DNA of 8,582 bases from Limisphaerales bacterium (GTDB lineage: Bacteria > Verrucomicrobiota > Verrucomicrobiia > Limisphaerales > UBA11358): contig PKZR01000225.1 of assembly GCA_003133815.1 (NCBI GenBank), positions 1-8,582 on the forward strand, given 5' to 3'. The notes beneath the pieces were generated by a model. That model had not been told where the DNA came from. It ran no database searches and saw only the letters and a list, made by a program, of their open reading frames with translations. The position numbers and the translations under genes are program-made. Shown here in pieces: positions 1 to 6,436 of this stretch (position 1 is its first letter; each line of letters opens with the position of its first letter).

Positions 1-2129
1 AGCTTGTTCAGGCGCGGATCGCGCGGCGGCGTCTCGCCTTCAATGATCACCGGCACGCCCATTTCCGTCACCGCCGTTTCGATCCCGGCGATTAAATCCA
101 GGTAATCCTGGGTCGTCTCGACCGGGGGCATGAAGACATGCAGCCGGCCGTTGCGGGGCTCCACGCACAGCGCCGTGCGGATGATCCACGGCGCGCTTTG
201 CCCGGGGGCGGGCTGGCGCAGCGGATTTTCATTCGGCGGCAAATCCGGTTCGGCACGCGGGGGGAGGTCGCCCAGTTTTTGGGCGCGCTGACCGCGGCCT
301 TCGCCGGACGGGGTCGCCGCGCCCGCCCCCGCCAGAAACCGCTGGCGGGCCAGTTCGGGCCGCACGCGGTAGGGGAATTCCCGGGGCAACTCCGGCCAGG
401 TTTCCTGCGAGGGATCCGGCTGGCGCAGCCAGGGGAAATCCTTCTCCGCCACCCACGGGATGGAATCCAGCGGCAGGCGCAATCCCATGGGCGAATCGCC
501 GGGAATCAGCCAGAGCGTGTCGTCATCGCGCAAAAACCAGGAGCCGGAAATCCAGCCATCGTTGGCGCGCTTGATGGGCAGCGTGTAGCCCACCACCGAA
601 TTCAATCCCTGTTGAAAAATCCGGGCGATGCGCTCGCGCTCGAGTTTGTCCTTTAAATTGCTCTTTTCCGGGGTGACGTTGGACGGAAACCGGCGCTCTT
701 TCCAGGTGTAATAAAACGCGTCCTCATACGCGGGAATCAGATGCTTCGGGTCCGCCCCCGTGAGCGTGGCGACGCGCGACAACAGTTCCTTCGCTTCGAG
801 CGCGCCGAAGCCGTAATTTTTGGATTCATCGGCGATCAGCGCATCATCCTTCCAGATCGGCACCCCGTCCTTGCGCCAGTAGGCGGCCAGCGCCCAGCGC
901 GGCAGCGGTTCGCCCGGATACCATTTGCCCTGGCCGTAATGCAGCAACGCGCCGGGCGCAAATTTATTGCGCAAACGCTTGATGAGTTCTCCGGACAAAA
1001 TTCTTTTTTTCTTCGAGACGGCGGTGAAATTCCATTCCGGCCCGTCGGGATCGTCTACGGAAACAAACGTGGGTTCGCCGCCCATCGTCAGACGCACGTC
1101 GCCCTTTTTCAAATCAGCGTCAATCGCGTGGCCGAGCTTCTCGATGTCTGCCCACTGCTCTTCGGTGTAAGGCTTGGTGACGCGCGGCGATTCATAAACG
1201 CGCTTCACTGTCATCTCGAAGGCGAACTCCGTTTCGCATTCGTCCACGCCACCGGATATCGGCGCGGCGCTGGACGGATCGGGCGTGCAGGCGAGTGGAA
1301 TATGGCCTTCGCCCGCGAGCAGACCGGAAGTGGGATCAAGCCCGATCCAGCCTGCGCCCGGCAGATAAACTTCCGTCCAGGCGTGCAGATCGGTGAAATC
1401 TTTTTCCGCGCCGCTCGGGCCGTCGAGCGATTTCATGTCGGGCTTGAGCTGGATCAAATAACCGCTGACGAAGCGCGCCGCGAGACCGAAGTGACGCATG
1501 AGCTGCACGAGCAGCCACGCAGAATCGCGGCACGAACCGCTCATTTTCGTGAGCGTTTCCTCAGGCGTCTGCACGCCGGGCTCAAGGCGAATAGTATATT
1601 TAATGTCCTTCCACAACCGCTGGTTGATGGCGACGATGAAATCGTTCGTCGGCTGCTTTTCGCTGTCCGGCATTTCCAACCGCTGCTGTTTCGTGCGCCG
1701 CTTTACCTCGCCGATTAAATCACGGCGTAATTCCGTCAGATATTTTGAAAAATTATTCGTGAGCCAACATTTGCGCTGAAACGGTGCGAGCTCGTGATCC
1801 AGCGCCGAATCGTAGGCGAACGGAAATTTCTGCGCGCTCGGTTCGAGGAAAAAATCAAACGGATTCAGCACCGCCATTTCGGCGACCAAATCCACTTCGA
1901 CCAAAAATTCCCGCGTCGGCTCAGGAAACACCAACCGTGCGGCGTAATTTGACTGCGGATCTTGTTGCCAGTTGATGAAATGCTTCTCCGGCTTAATTTT
2001 GAGCGAGTAGCTCAAAATTCGCGTACGCGAATGTGGCGCGGGCCGGAGCCGCACGACCTGCGGACCGAGGTTGACGAGCCGATCGTATTTGTAGTGCGTC
2101 TTGTGGTGGAGCGCAACGTGGATGGACAT
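1..2129 (-). CDS. Transglutaminase-like / DUF2126 protein, C-terminus beyond window
   Basis: 709 codons are visible and the reading frame is still open at the left edge. Full-length relatives are about 1,100 residues, so roughly the last third is missing. The order seen is an N-terminal bacterial transglutaminase-associated beta region (residues 1-110, starting MSIHVALHHKTHYKYDR), then a transglutaminase/protease-like core with a complete papain-type triad: Cys200 in GSCRDSAWLL, His249 in DLHAWTEVYLPG and Asp265 in GWIGLDPTSG. The DUF2126 part follows from about residue 345 (DVRLTMGGEPTFVSVDD). Residues about 600-645 form a Gly/Ala/Pro-rich linker before the fold resumes at WIIRTALCVEPRNGRLHVF. 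No signal peptide or membrane segment is seen, so it is probably cytoplasmic. The family is predicted to cleave or form amide bonds together with ATP-grasp and alpha-E partners; its substrate is unknown. The ATG at 2127-2129 was chosen because it begins the family N-terminus. It lies 12 bases after the phosphofructokinase stop with no clear Shine-Dalgarno, so translation probably depends on coupling. Confidence 0.9.
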   Translation of the reverse strand, partial: MSIHVALHHKTHYKYDRLVNLGPQVVRLRPAPHSRTRILSYSLKIKPEKHFINWQQDPQSNYAARLVFPEPTREFLVEVDLVAEMAVLNPFDFFLEPSAQKFPFAYDSALDHELAPFQRKCWLTNNFSKYLTELRRDLIGEVKRRTKQQRLEMPDSEKQPTNDFIVAINQRLWKDIKYTIRLEPGVQTPEETLTKMSGSCRDSAWLLVQLMRHFGLAARFVSGYLIQLKPDMKSLDGPSGAEKDFTDLHAWTEVYLPGAGWIGLDPTSGLLAGEGHIPLACTPDPSSAAPISGGVDECETEFAFEMTVKRVYESPRVTKPYTEEQWADIEKLGHAIDADLKKGDVRLTMGGEPTFVSVDDPDGPEWNFTAVSKKKRILSGELIKRLRNKFAPGALLHYGQGKWYPGEPLPRWALAAYWRKDGVPIWKDDALIADESKNYGFGALEAKELLSRVATLTGADPKHLIPAYEDAFYYTWKERRFPSNVTPEKSNLKDKLERERIARIFQQGLNSVVGYTLPIKRANDGWISGSWFLRDDDTLWLIPGDSPMGLRLPLDSIPWVAEKDFPWLRQPDPSQETWPELPREFPYRVRPELARQRFLAGAGAATPSGEGRGQRAQKLGDLPPRAEPDLPPNENPLRQPAPGQSAPWIIRTALCVEPRNGRLHVFMPPVETTQDYLDLIAGIETAVTEMGVPVIIEGETPPRDPRLNK

Positions 2130-2141
2130 CGTTATTTTGGA

Positions 2142-3536
2142 TTAGACCGTTTCCGCCTGCAAATAACGGATGCGCTTGTGAACGTCCGTGTTGATCGAAT
2201 GATACGGTTGCGAAAGATTTCCTGCCGCGAACAAAGTCCGCCTCGTGTGTTCCATGTCGTCCTCGCCGATTGCGTCGGTGAAAATCGGCATCAGATAATC
2301 CATGCCGAGCTTGGACGGCTTCATCAACTTCGGATCGTAAAGCGCCGGGTGCATTTTGCGCGCGTGAATCAAGCCCCAGCGGTCGCGGAAACGATTCGCG
2401 TCGTAGCCCTCGACAAAAAAACCTTTCGTCGTGTTGTATTGCAAAACGGAAACGGCGTTGTTGCGGCCTTCAACCAAAAGTTCCACCGCCTTCGCGCCCT
2501 GCGCCGCCGCGTAAAAACGGTCGAACAAAATCGGCCGGCCGCCGCGCTGCGTGTGGCCGACTTTGCGGGTGAAGATCGCTTCCTTGGCTGATTCGCCGCG
2601 ACGGTAAAGCTGAAAAAATTTGTCGCCGATCATCTGGATCAGTTTCGAGCGCAAAGCTTCCGAAGCGCCGCTCAAGACGACATTGCCCGCCGGGTCGGTG
2701 GATTTTGTTTCCGCGCCGAGTTCGCGTCCTTGCTCATCAACGATGCCTTCGCCGCAGACGATGACGACATTTTTTTGCAGATCGTAAAGATGCTTCACGC
2801 GCGCGACAAGCAGCTCCAGGTCCGGCGCGATTTCAGGAACGAGAACAATGTCCGGCTGGCCGTAAGTCGAGCCGAGCGCGATGTAACCGGAATGCCGTCC
2901 CATGACTTCAATGATGGCGATGCGGCGGTGGCTTTCAGCGGTTGTGCGAATTCTTTCTACGCCGCTGGCCGAGACAAAAACGGCGGTGGCGTAACCCGGC
3001 GTGGCGTAATTCACAATGCTGTTCAAATCAAATTGCGTGTGCGACTCCGTGCGCTTATAGCGAAAGCCGTGTTTGGCAGTCGCGTCGTTCACGCGCACGT
3101 ATTCGTCCGGTTCACTCGGATAATTCAGGCCGAGGTCGTTGTCAATCGTCTTGGGTGCGAGCACCGTCGGCAATCTTTCCGCGAACGGCTGTAGGCCATT
3201 CAACGTGCCGTCACCGCCGATGCAGATAAGCCCCTCGATGCCAAGCTTTTGAAGCCGTGACGCGACCATGTCGAGGTCGTCCTTTTTGTTTGGGTCAACA
3301 AAATCCCGCGACGAGCCGATGAGCGTGCCGCCTTTTGTCGGGTCAAGTTCAGGAATATTCTGGTAAAGCGGATTGAGATGGACATGCGGTACTCGCGGAT
3401 TGAACAGGCAGTTGAAACCCTTGATTAGGCCGACAACCTCGACCTTGAGCTGGTTGGCGCGCGTGACTGCGCCGTGAATCGTGGCGTTGAGGGCCGGGGT
3501 GTCGCCGCCGGCGGTGAGAATTCCTATGCGCTTCAT
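2142..3536 (-). CDS. pfk: 6-phosphofructokinase, PfkA superfamily, donor (ATP or PPi) unresolved
   Basis: A complete 464-residue protein that phosphorylates fructose 6-phosphate to the 1,6-bisphosphate in the cytoplasm. Motifs in order: ILTAGGDTPALNA (7-18), GGTLIGSSR (69-77), CIGGDGT (105-111), PKTIDNDL (128-135, catalytic base Asp132), EVMGRHSGYIAL (210-221), CGEGI (261-265) and GHTQRGGRPILFDR (327-340). The residues corresponding to E. coli 104 and 124, which correlate with donor use, are Gly110 and Lys129. Gly plus Lys is the combination I recall from plant and trypanosome ATP enzymes; classical PPi enzymes have Asp plus Lys. The first glycine-rich loop has Ala15 where Gly is usual. Between TIDND and MGR there are 77 residues against 39 in E. 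coli, an insertion of about 38. The ATG lies in a 4-base overlap with the alpha-E stop (TTATGA), implying translational coupling. The operon position, between alpha-E and transglutaminase genes, is unusual for a glycolytic enzyme. Confidence 0.93.
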   Translation of the reverse strand: MKRIGILTAGGDTPALNATIHGAVTRANQLKVEVVGLIKGFNCLFNPRVPHVHLNPLYQNIPELDPTKGGTLIGSSRDFVDPNKKDDLDMVASRLQKLGIEGLICIGGDGTLNGLQPFAERLPTVLAPKTIDNDLGLNYPSEPDEYVRVNDATAKHGFRYKRTESHTQFDLNSIVNYATPGYATAVFVSASGVERIRTTAESHRRIAIIEVMGRHSGYIALGSTYGQPDIVLVPEIAPDLELLVARVKHLYDLQKNVVIVCGEGIVDEQGRELGAETKSTDPAGNVVLSGASEALRSKLIQMIGDKFFQLYRRGESAKEAIFTRKVGHTQRGGRPILFDRFYAAAQGAKAVELLVEGRNNAVSVLQYNTTKGFFVEGYDANRFRDRWGLIHARKMHPALYDPKLMKPSKLGMDYLMPIFTDAIGEDDMEHTRRTLFAAGNLSQPYHSINTDVHKRIRYLQAETV

Positions 3537-4570
3537 AAGTTGGAAATTATTTTTAACTGCTGCTGCTGTTCCTCCTGTTGAACCATGTGTTCGCCTTCCG
3601 GGCTTTGGAACGGCTGGAAAATGTAGGCGTTAAACAATGCGACACCGATGTTGTTCAACTTCAACTGCGCATCGTCGAGATACTGGTGCAAACCATAATC
3701 AAAAATTTCGTCAATCGTGCTGAACTGCAATTCGGCGAGAAAACGTCCGGCCAGCTTGTCAGTGTCGTTGCGGAAATATCCCTCCGCCGCGCCGGAAATC
3801 TGGCGCACGGCATAATTCAACTCACCAACGCAAAAGCGCAGCGATCGCGGAAAATTGTCGTTGAGCAGAAGAAATTCCGCAACGAGCCGCGGATTGACTT
3901 CCGCGCCGTAAATCGTCTTGTATGCATCCCACGCGCTGCATGAGCGCAGTACCGCTGACCATTCGAGCGACTCGGTCTGGCTCACGCTTTTGGGCGCGCC
4001 GCGTTCGGGCAGCGTTTCATGGCGCACGTCAAGGATGCGCGTGGTCTTGTCGCCGCGTTCCAGAAATTGCCCGGACTGCACGAACCACCAGCCTTCGTTG
4101 TGGATCAACGTCGCGTTGGCGATGCCGTTCAAATGCAGCGAGCCGGCCTTGATTTCCTGGAAAAATTCGCTGGGGCTGCGCTGCCAGACCTTACGCGCCT
4201 GCGGCGAACGGATGAAAAGATAAAGCCGGTTCAATTCCTCCCACAATTCAAGCGTGAGCTGGTCGCGCACCATGCGGGCATTCTCTCTCGCGGAACAGAT
4301 GGATTGCACAATCGAATTTGGATTCTCGCTTTGGAAGACAAGAAATTCGGTGACAGCCTGGCCGGTTGCGTGCGGGTGCAATTTGAAAAAAGCTTCCTCG
4401 TCGCCGGTGGACTTCACTATCGGCAGCCAATGCGCGGCGAGGCGTTTTTCGTCGAGGTTGCGCAGGTCGAGGAGCAGTTGCAGGTTTACGTCCACGAGGC
4501 GCGCGATGTTTTCGGCGCGCTCGATGTAACGAGCCATCCAGTAAAGCGAATGTGCGACGCGGCTTAACAT
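3533..4570 (-). CDS. Alpha-E domain protein (DUF403)
   Basis: A 345-residue, mostly helical, soluble protein of the alpha-E family, complete and of normal length. The N-terminus MLSRVAHSLYWMARYIERAENIAR carries the first signature (IERAENIAR, 16-24), and a second related copy appears at FLERGDKTTRILDV (169-182), as expected for the duplicated helical core. The family is found almost only beside circularly permuted ATP-grasp and transglutaminase genes and is thought to act with them; no catalytic activity has been assigned. The start at 4568-4570 was chosen over an in-frame ATG 26 codons upstream (4648), because the extra residues, with a repeated RFNDS, are encoded by the intergenic repeat and the family begins at MLSR. 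No Shine-Dalgarno is visible. The C-terminus ends in a Gln/Glu-rich tail (QQEEQQQQLK, 331-340) that is probably disordered. The stop overlaps the phosphofructokinase ATG by 4 bases. Confidence 0.92.
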   Translation of the reverse strand: MLSRVAHSLYWMARYIERAENIARLVDVNLQLLLDLRNLDEKRLAAHWLPIVKSTGDEEAFFKLHPHATGQAVTEFLVFQSENPNSIVQSICSARENARMVRDQLTLELWEELNRLYLFIRSPQARKVWQRSPSEFFQEIKAGSLHLNGIANATLIHNEGWWFVQSGQFLERGDKTTRILDVRHETLPERGAPKSVSQTESLEWSAVLRSCSAWDAYKTIYGAEVNPRLVAEFLLLNDNFPRSLRFCVGELNYAVRQISGAAEGYFRNDTDKLAGRFLAELQFSTIDEIFDYGLHQYLDDAQLKLNNIGVALFNAYIFQPFQSPEGEHMVQQEEQQQQLKIISNL

Positions 4571-4572
4571 GA

Positions 4573-4610
4573 GAATCGTTGAATCGTTGAATCGTGAATC
4601 GTTGAATCGA
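4573..4610. repeat. Tandem GAATCGTT-type octamer repeat, about five units
   Basis: On the plus strand five head-to-tail units are seen: GAATCGTT at 4573 and 4581, a 7-base GAATCGT at 4589, GAATCGTT at 4596 and a degenerate GAATCGA at 4604. The repeat begins two bases upstream of the alpha-E start codon, so in the operon transcript it forms the leader of that gene. Its origin is unknown; slippage or a dispersed intergenic repeat are both possible. Confidence 0.85.
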
Positions 4611-4655
4611 ATTGCAACGTCGGAGCGCAGTCCGATGTAGCGATGCAACGATTCA
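4580..4655. repeat. Nested inverted repeats in the ATP-grasp/alpha-E gap
   Basis: The 10-mer TGAATCGTTG occurs at 4580-4589 and again at 4595-4604, and its exact reverse complement CAACGATTCA lies at 4646-4655. Inside it is a second hairpin, ACGTCGGA (4617-4624) with TCCGATGT (4631-4638) around a six-base loop, with one G-T pair on the plus strand that becomes an A-C mismatch in the operon transcript. The transcript could fold here in two alternative registers. There is no U-tract after either stem, so it does not look like an intrinsic terminator. An RNA stability or translation-control role for the distal genes is possible, but this is inference. Confidence 0.65.
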
Positions 4656-4675
4656 GCGATATAACGCTTGTTAAA

Positions 4676-6112
4676 TTATTCATCTCCATAAAGCACCCAG
4701 GTATCCTTGCTTCCGCCGCCTTGCGACGAATTGACGACAATCGAATCCTTCCGCAACGCGACGCGCGTGAGGCCGCCAGGAATGATTGAAATGCGTTCGC
4801 CTGACAAAACGAACGGGCGCAAATCTACATGCCGTCCTTCGGCCTTTCCGTCGCAAACCGTCGGATGCTGCGAGAAAAAAACGAGCGGCTGTGCGATGTA
4901 ATTGCGCGGCTCGGCGATGACTTTTTCGCGAAAAGCGGCTATTTCCGCCTTCGTTGCCTTCGGCCCGATCAACATTCCGTAGCCGCCGGATTCGTTCGCC
5001 GCCTTGACGACAAGTTCAGGCAGATGCTCCAGAATATATTTTTTGTCAGCTTCTTCGTTCGCGAGATATGTTGGCACGTTCGGTAAAATCGGTTCCTGAT
5101 CGAGATAATATTTGATCATTTTTGGCACGAAATAATACATGACCTTGTCGTCGGCAATGCCCGTGCCGATGGAATTTGCGAGCGAAACATTTCCAGCGCG
5201 GTAAGCATGGACGATTCCCGGCACGCCGAGCATCGAATCTTTTCGGAAAACGGTCGGGTCAAGAAAGTCATCGTCAATGCGCCGGTAAATGACGTGGACA
5301 GGCTGAAGCCCTTTCGTCGTGCGCATAAATACGCGCGAGTCGCGAACGAATAAATCGCGGCCCTCGACAATTTCAATGCCCATCTGCCGTGCGAGGTAAG
5401 TGTGTTCGAAATACGCACTGTTGTAGGCGCCGGGCGTGAGCAGAACGACGGTTGGGTCGGCAACGCCGGCGGGCGCAATGTATTTGAGGGCTTTCAACAG
5501 CTCCTGCGCGTATTGATCCACCGGCTGAACGCCGATGCTTTCAAACATTGCCGGGAACGTGCGCTTCATTGCGCGGCGATTTTCCAGGACGTAACTTACT
5601 CCGGACGGACAGCGGCCGTTGTCTTCGAGCACGAGATAATTTCCGTCGCGGTCGCGGATCAAATCTGTTCCGCAAACGGAAATGTAAATTCCTTTTGGCA
5701 CCTCAAAATTCACAAACTCGCGCCGGAAATGTTTGCCCGACAAAACGTAAAACGACGGGATGACGCCGTCCTTCAAAATTTTCTGCTCGTGATAAATGTC
5801 GTGGAGGAAAAGATTCAGCGCCGTGATGCGTTGCGCGAGGCCGCGTTCGATATGCTCCCATTCCTTGACCGGAATGATTCGCGGAATCATGTCGAACGGA
5901 AAAATCCGTTCCGCGCCCTGCGCATCACCATAGACATTGAATGTCACGCCCTGCCGCAAAAATGCCATGTCCATCGCTTGTCGTTTCGCTTCAAATTCAA
6001 CCGGCGTGAGTCCTTGGAAAAGTTTCTGGAATTTTTTGTAATGTGGGCGCAGCCTGCCCTTTGCGTCGAGCATTTCATCGAAACAATTGTTGGCCGCGTA
6101 ATTTTTAATCAT
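4676..6112 (-). CDS. Circularly permuted ATP-grasp protein (DUF404/DUF407 type)
   Basis: A complete 478-residue protein, the usual family length, and the first gene of the operon. It is predicted to use ATP to activate a carboxylate and join it to an amine, by analogy with other ATP-grasp ligases; the true substrate is unknown. Recognisable blocks: RIFPFDMIPRIIP (69-81), GTDLIRDRDGNYLVLEDNGR (148-167), CPSGVSYVLENRRAMKRTF (168-186), LLTPGAYNSAYFEHTYLAR (224-242), HVIYRRIDDDFLDP (273-286), LANSIGTGIADDKVMYYFVP (311-330), LVVKAANESGGYGM (367-380, the ATP-binding Lys and glycine-rich loop) and DLRPFVLSG (430-438). No signal peptide or membrane segment is seen, so it is probably cytoplasmic. The ATG at 6110-6112 gives the expected N-terminus; no Shine-Dalgarno is evident upstream. 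The gap of 105 bases to alpha-E holds a repeat element. Confidence 0.92.
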   Translation of the reverse strand: MIKNYAANNCFDEMLDAKGRLRPHYKKFQKLFQGLTPVEFEAKRQAMDMAFLRQGVTFNVYGDAQGAERIFPFDMIPRIIPVKEWEHIERGLAQRITALNLFLHDIYHEQKILKDGVIPSFYVLSGKHFRREFVNFEVPKGIYISVCGTDLIRDRDGNYLVLEDNGRCPSGVSYVLENRRAMKRTFPAMFESIGVQPVDQYAQELLKALKYIAPAGVADPTVVLLTPGAYNSAYFEHTYLARQMGIEIVEGRDLFVRDSRVFMRTTKGLQPVHVIYRRIDDDFLDPTVFRKDSMLGVPGIVHAYRAGNVSLANSIGTGIADDKVMYYFVPKMIKYYLDQEPILPNVPTYLANEEADKKYILEHLPELVVKAANESGGYGMLIGPKATKAEIAAFREKVIAEPRNYIAQPLVFFSQHPTVCDGKAEGRHVDLRPFVLSGERISIIPGGLTRVALRKDSIVVNSSQGGGSKDTWVLYGDE

Positions 6113-6200
6113 AAAAACGCATGTCAGTGGTGCGTCACTTTTTGAACGGAGTGGACAATTTCAAACAGTCCAATCTTGCGAATGCAACCTGCTTCTTGGC

Positions 6201-6240
6201 CGGATTTGCCTATATTCTTCAAACTGTGCGAGCAAATCCG
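6201..6240. promoter_or_regulatory. 9-bp inverted repeat, candidate operator or hairpin
   Basis: CGGATTTGC at 6201-6209 is matched exactly by its reverse complement GCAAATCCG at 6232-6240, with a 22-base spacer containing the -10-like TATATT (6211-6216). It lies about 90 bases upstream of the ATP-grasp start and 200 bases upstream of the PEPCK start. The arms are long and perfect enough to be a plausible binding site for a dimeric regulator, but no regulator gene is in the window. Confidence 0.45.
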
Positions 6241-6262
6241 CCCCAATTTACAATCTATTTTG

Positions 6263-6288
6263 AGCAATCAAAAGCTATTAAGCAATCA
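6263..6288. repeat. 8-bp direct repeat AGCAATCA, 18-base period
   Basis: AGCAATCA occurs at 6263-6270 and 6281-6288 in the divergent intergenic region. The two copies may be tandem half-sites for a regulator. An 8-base match could also arise by chance in this AT-rich stretch. Confidence 0.3.
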
Positions 6289-6422
6289 CCTTGCCGAAAG
6301 TCGGACCATTTTGAAACGTAAAAAAATCTTTTTCATTCCGCTCAAAAAAAGTTGTCATCTGTGTTGGTGATGGCATCGTTCCTGCAAAGGAACTGGTTGC
6401 AGGCCAAAACCGGAACATCATC

Positions 6423-6426
6423 AGGA
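6423..6426 (+). promoter_or_regulatory. Weak Shine-Dalgarno candidate for PPi-PEPCK
   Basis: AGGA ends 10 bases before the ATG at 6437, slightly further than ideal. It supports that start, which is also the first ATG after an in-frame stop at 6368-6370. Confidence 0.45.
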
Positions 6427-6436
6427 TTTTTTTGCA

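Larger units (their letters stand above)
6113..6436. other. Divergent intergenic region between the ATP-grasp operon and PPi-PEPCK
   Basis: This 324-base AT-richer region must hold the promoters of both the leftward operon and the rightward PEPCK gene. I find no gene in it; the two short ORFs crossing it resemble nothing I recognise. I could not find a -35/-10 pair with good spacing on either strand. Partial candidates are TTGAAA at 6311 and TATATT at 6211, neither with a convincing partner. It contains the 9-bp inverted repeat and the 8-bp direct repeat listed separately. Confidence 0.8.

Noticed and set aside
741..1718. Open frame of 325 codons on the plus strand
   Set aside because: It is antisense to the transglutaminase core with its complete Cys/His/Asp triad, has no recognisable family motif, and lacks support from context.
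1962..2591. Open frame of 209 codons on the plus strand
   Set aside because: It is antisense across the phosphofructokinase/transglutaminase junction; both of those genes are well supported.
4571..4648. Upstream ATG (4648) as the start of the alpha-E protein
   Set aside because: The added 26 residues are encoded by the octamer repeat and precede the conserved family N-terminus, so the ATG at 4570 is preferred.
4573..4655. CRISPR array or intrinsic terminator
   Set aside because: Units are 8 bases without spacers, and neither stem is followed by a U-tract.
5402..6145. Open frame of 247 codons on the plus strand
   Set aside because: It is antisense to the N-terminal half of the ATP-grasp gene and has no domain signature.
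6152..6172. TGGAC/GTCCA inverted repeat near the ATP-grasp start
   Set aside because: Only 5-bp arms around an 11-base spacer, expected by chance in a region of this size.
6311..6339. TTGAAA as a -35 box for PPi-PEPCK
   Set aside because: At 17 bases spacing the -10 would be CATTCC, which is too poor to call a promoter.
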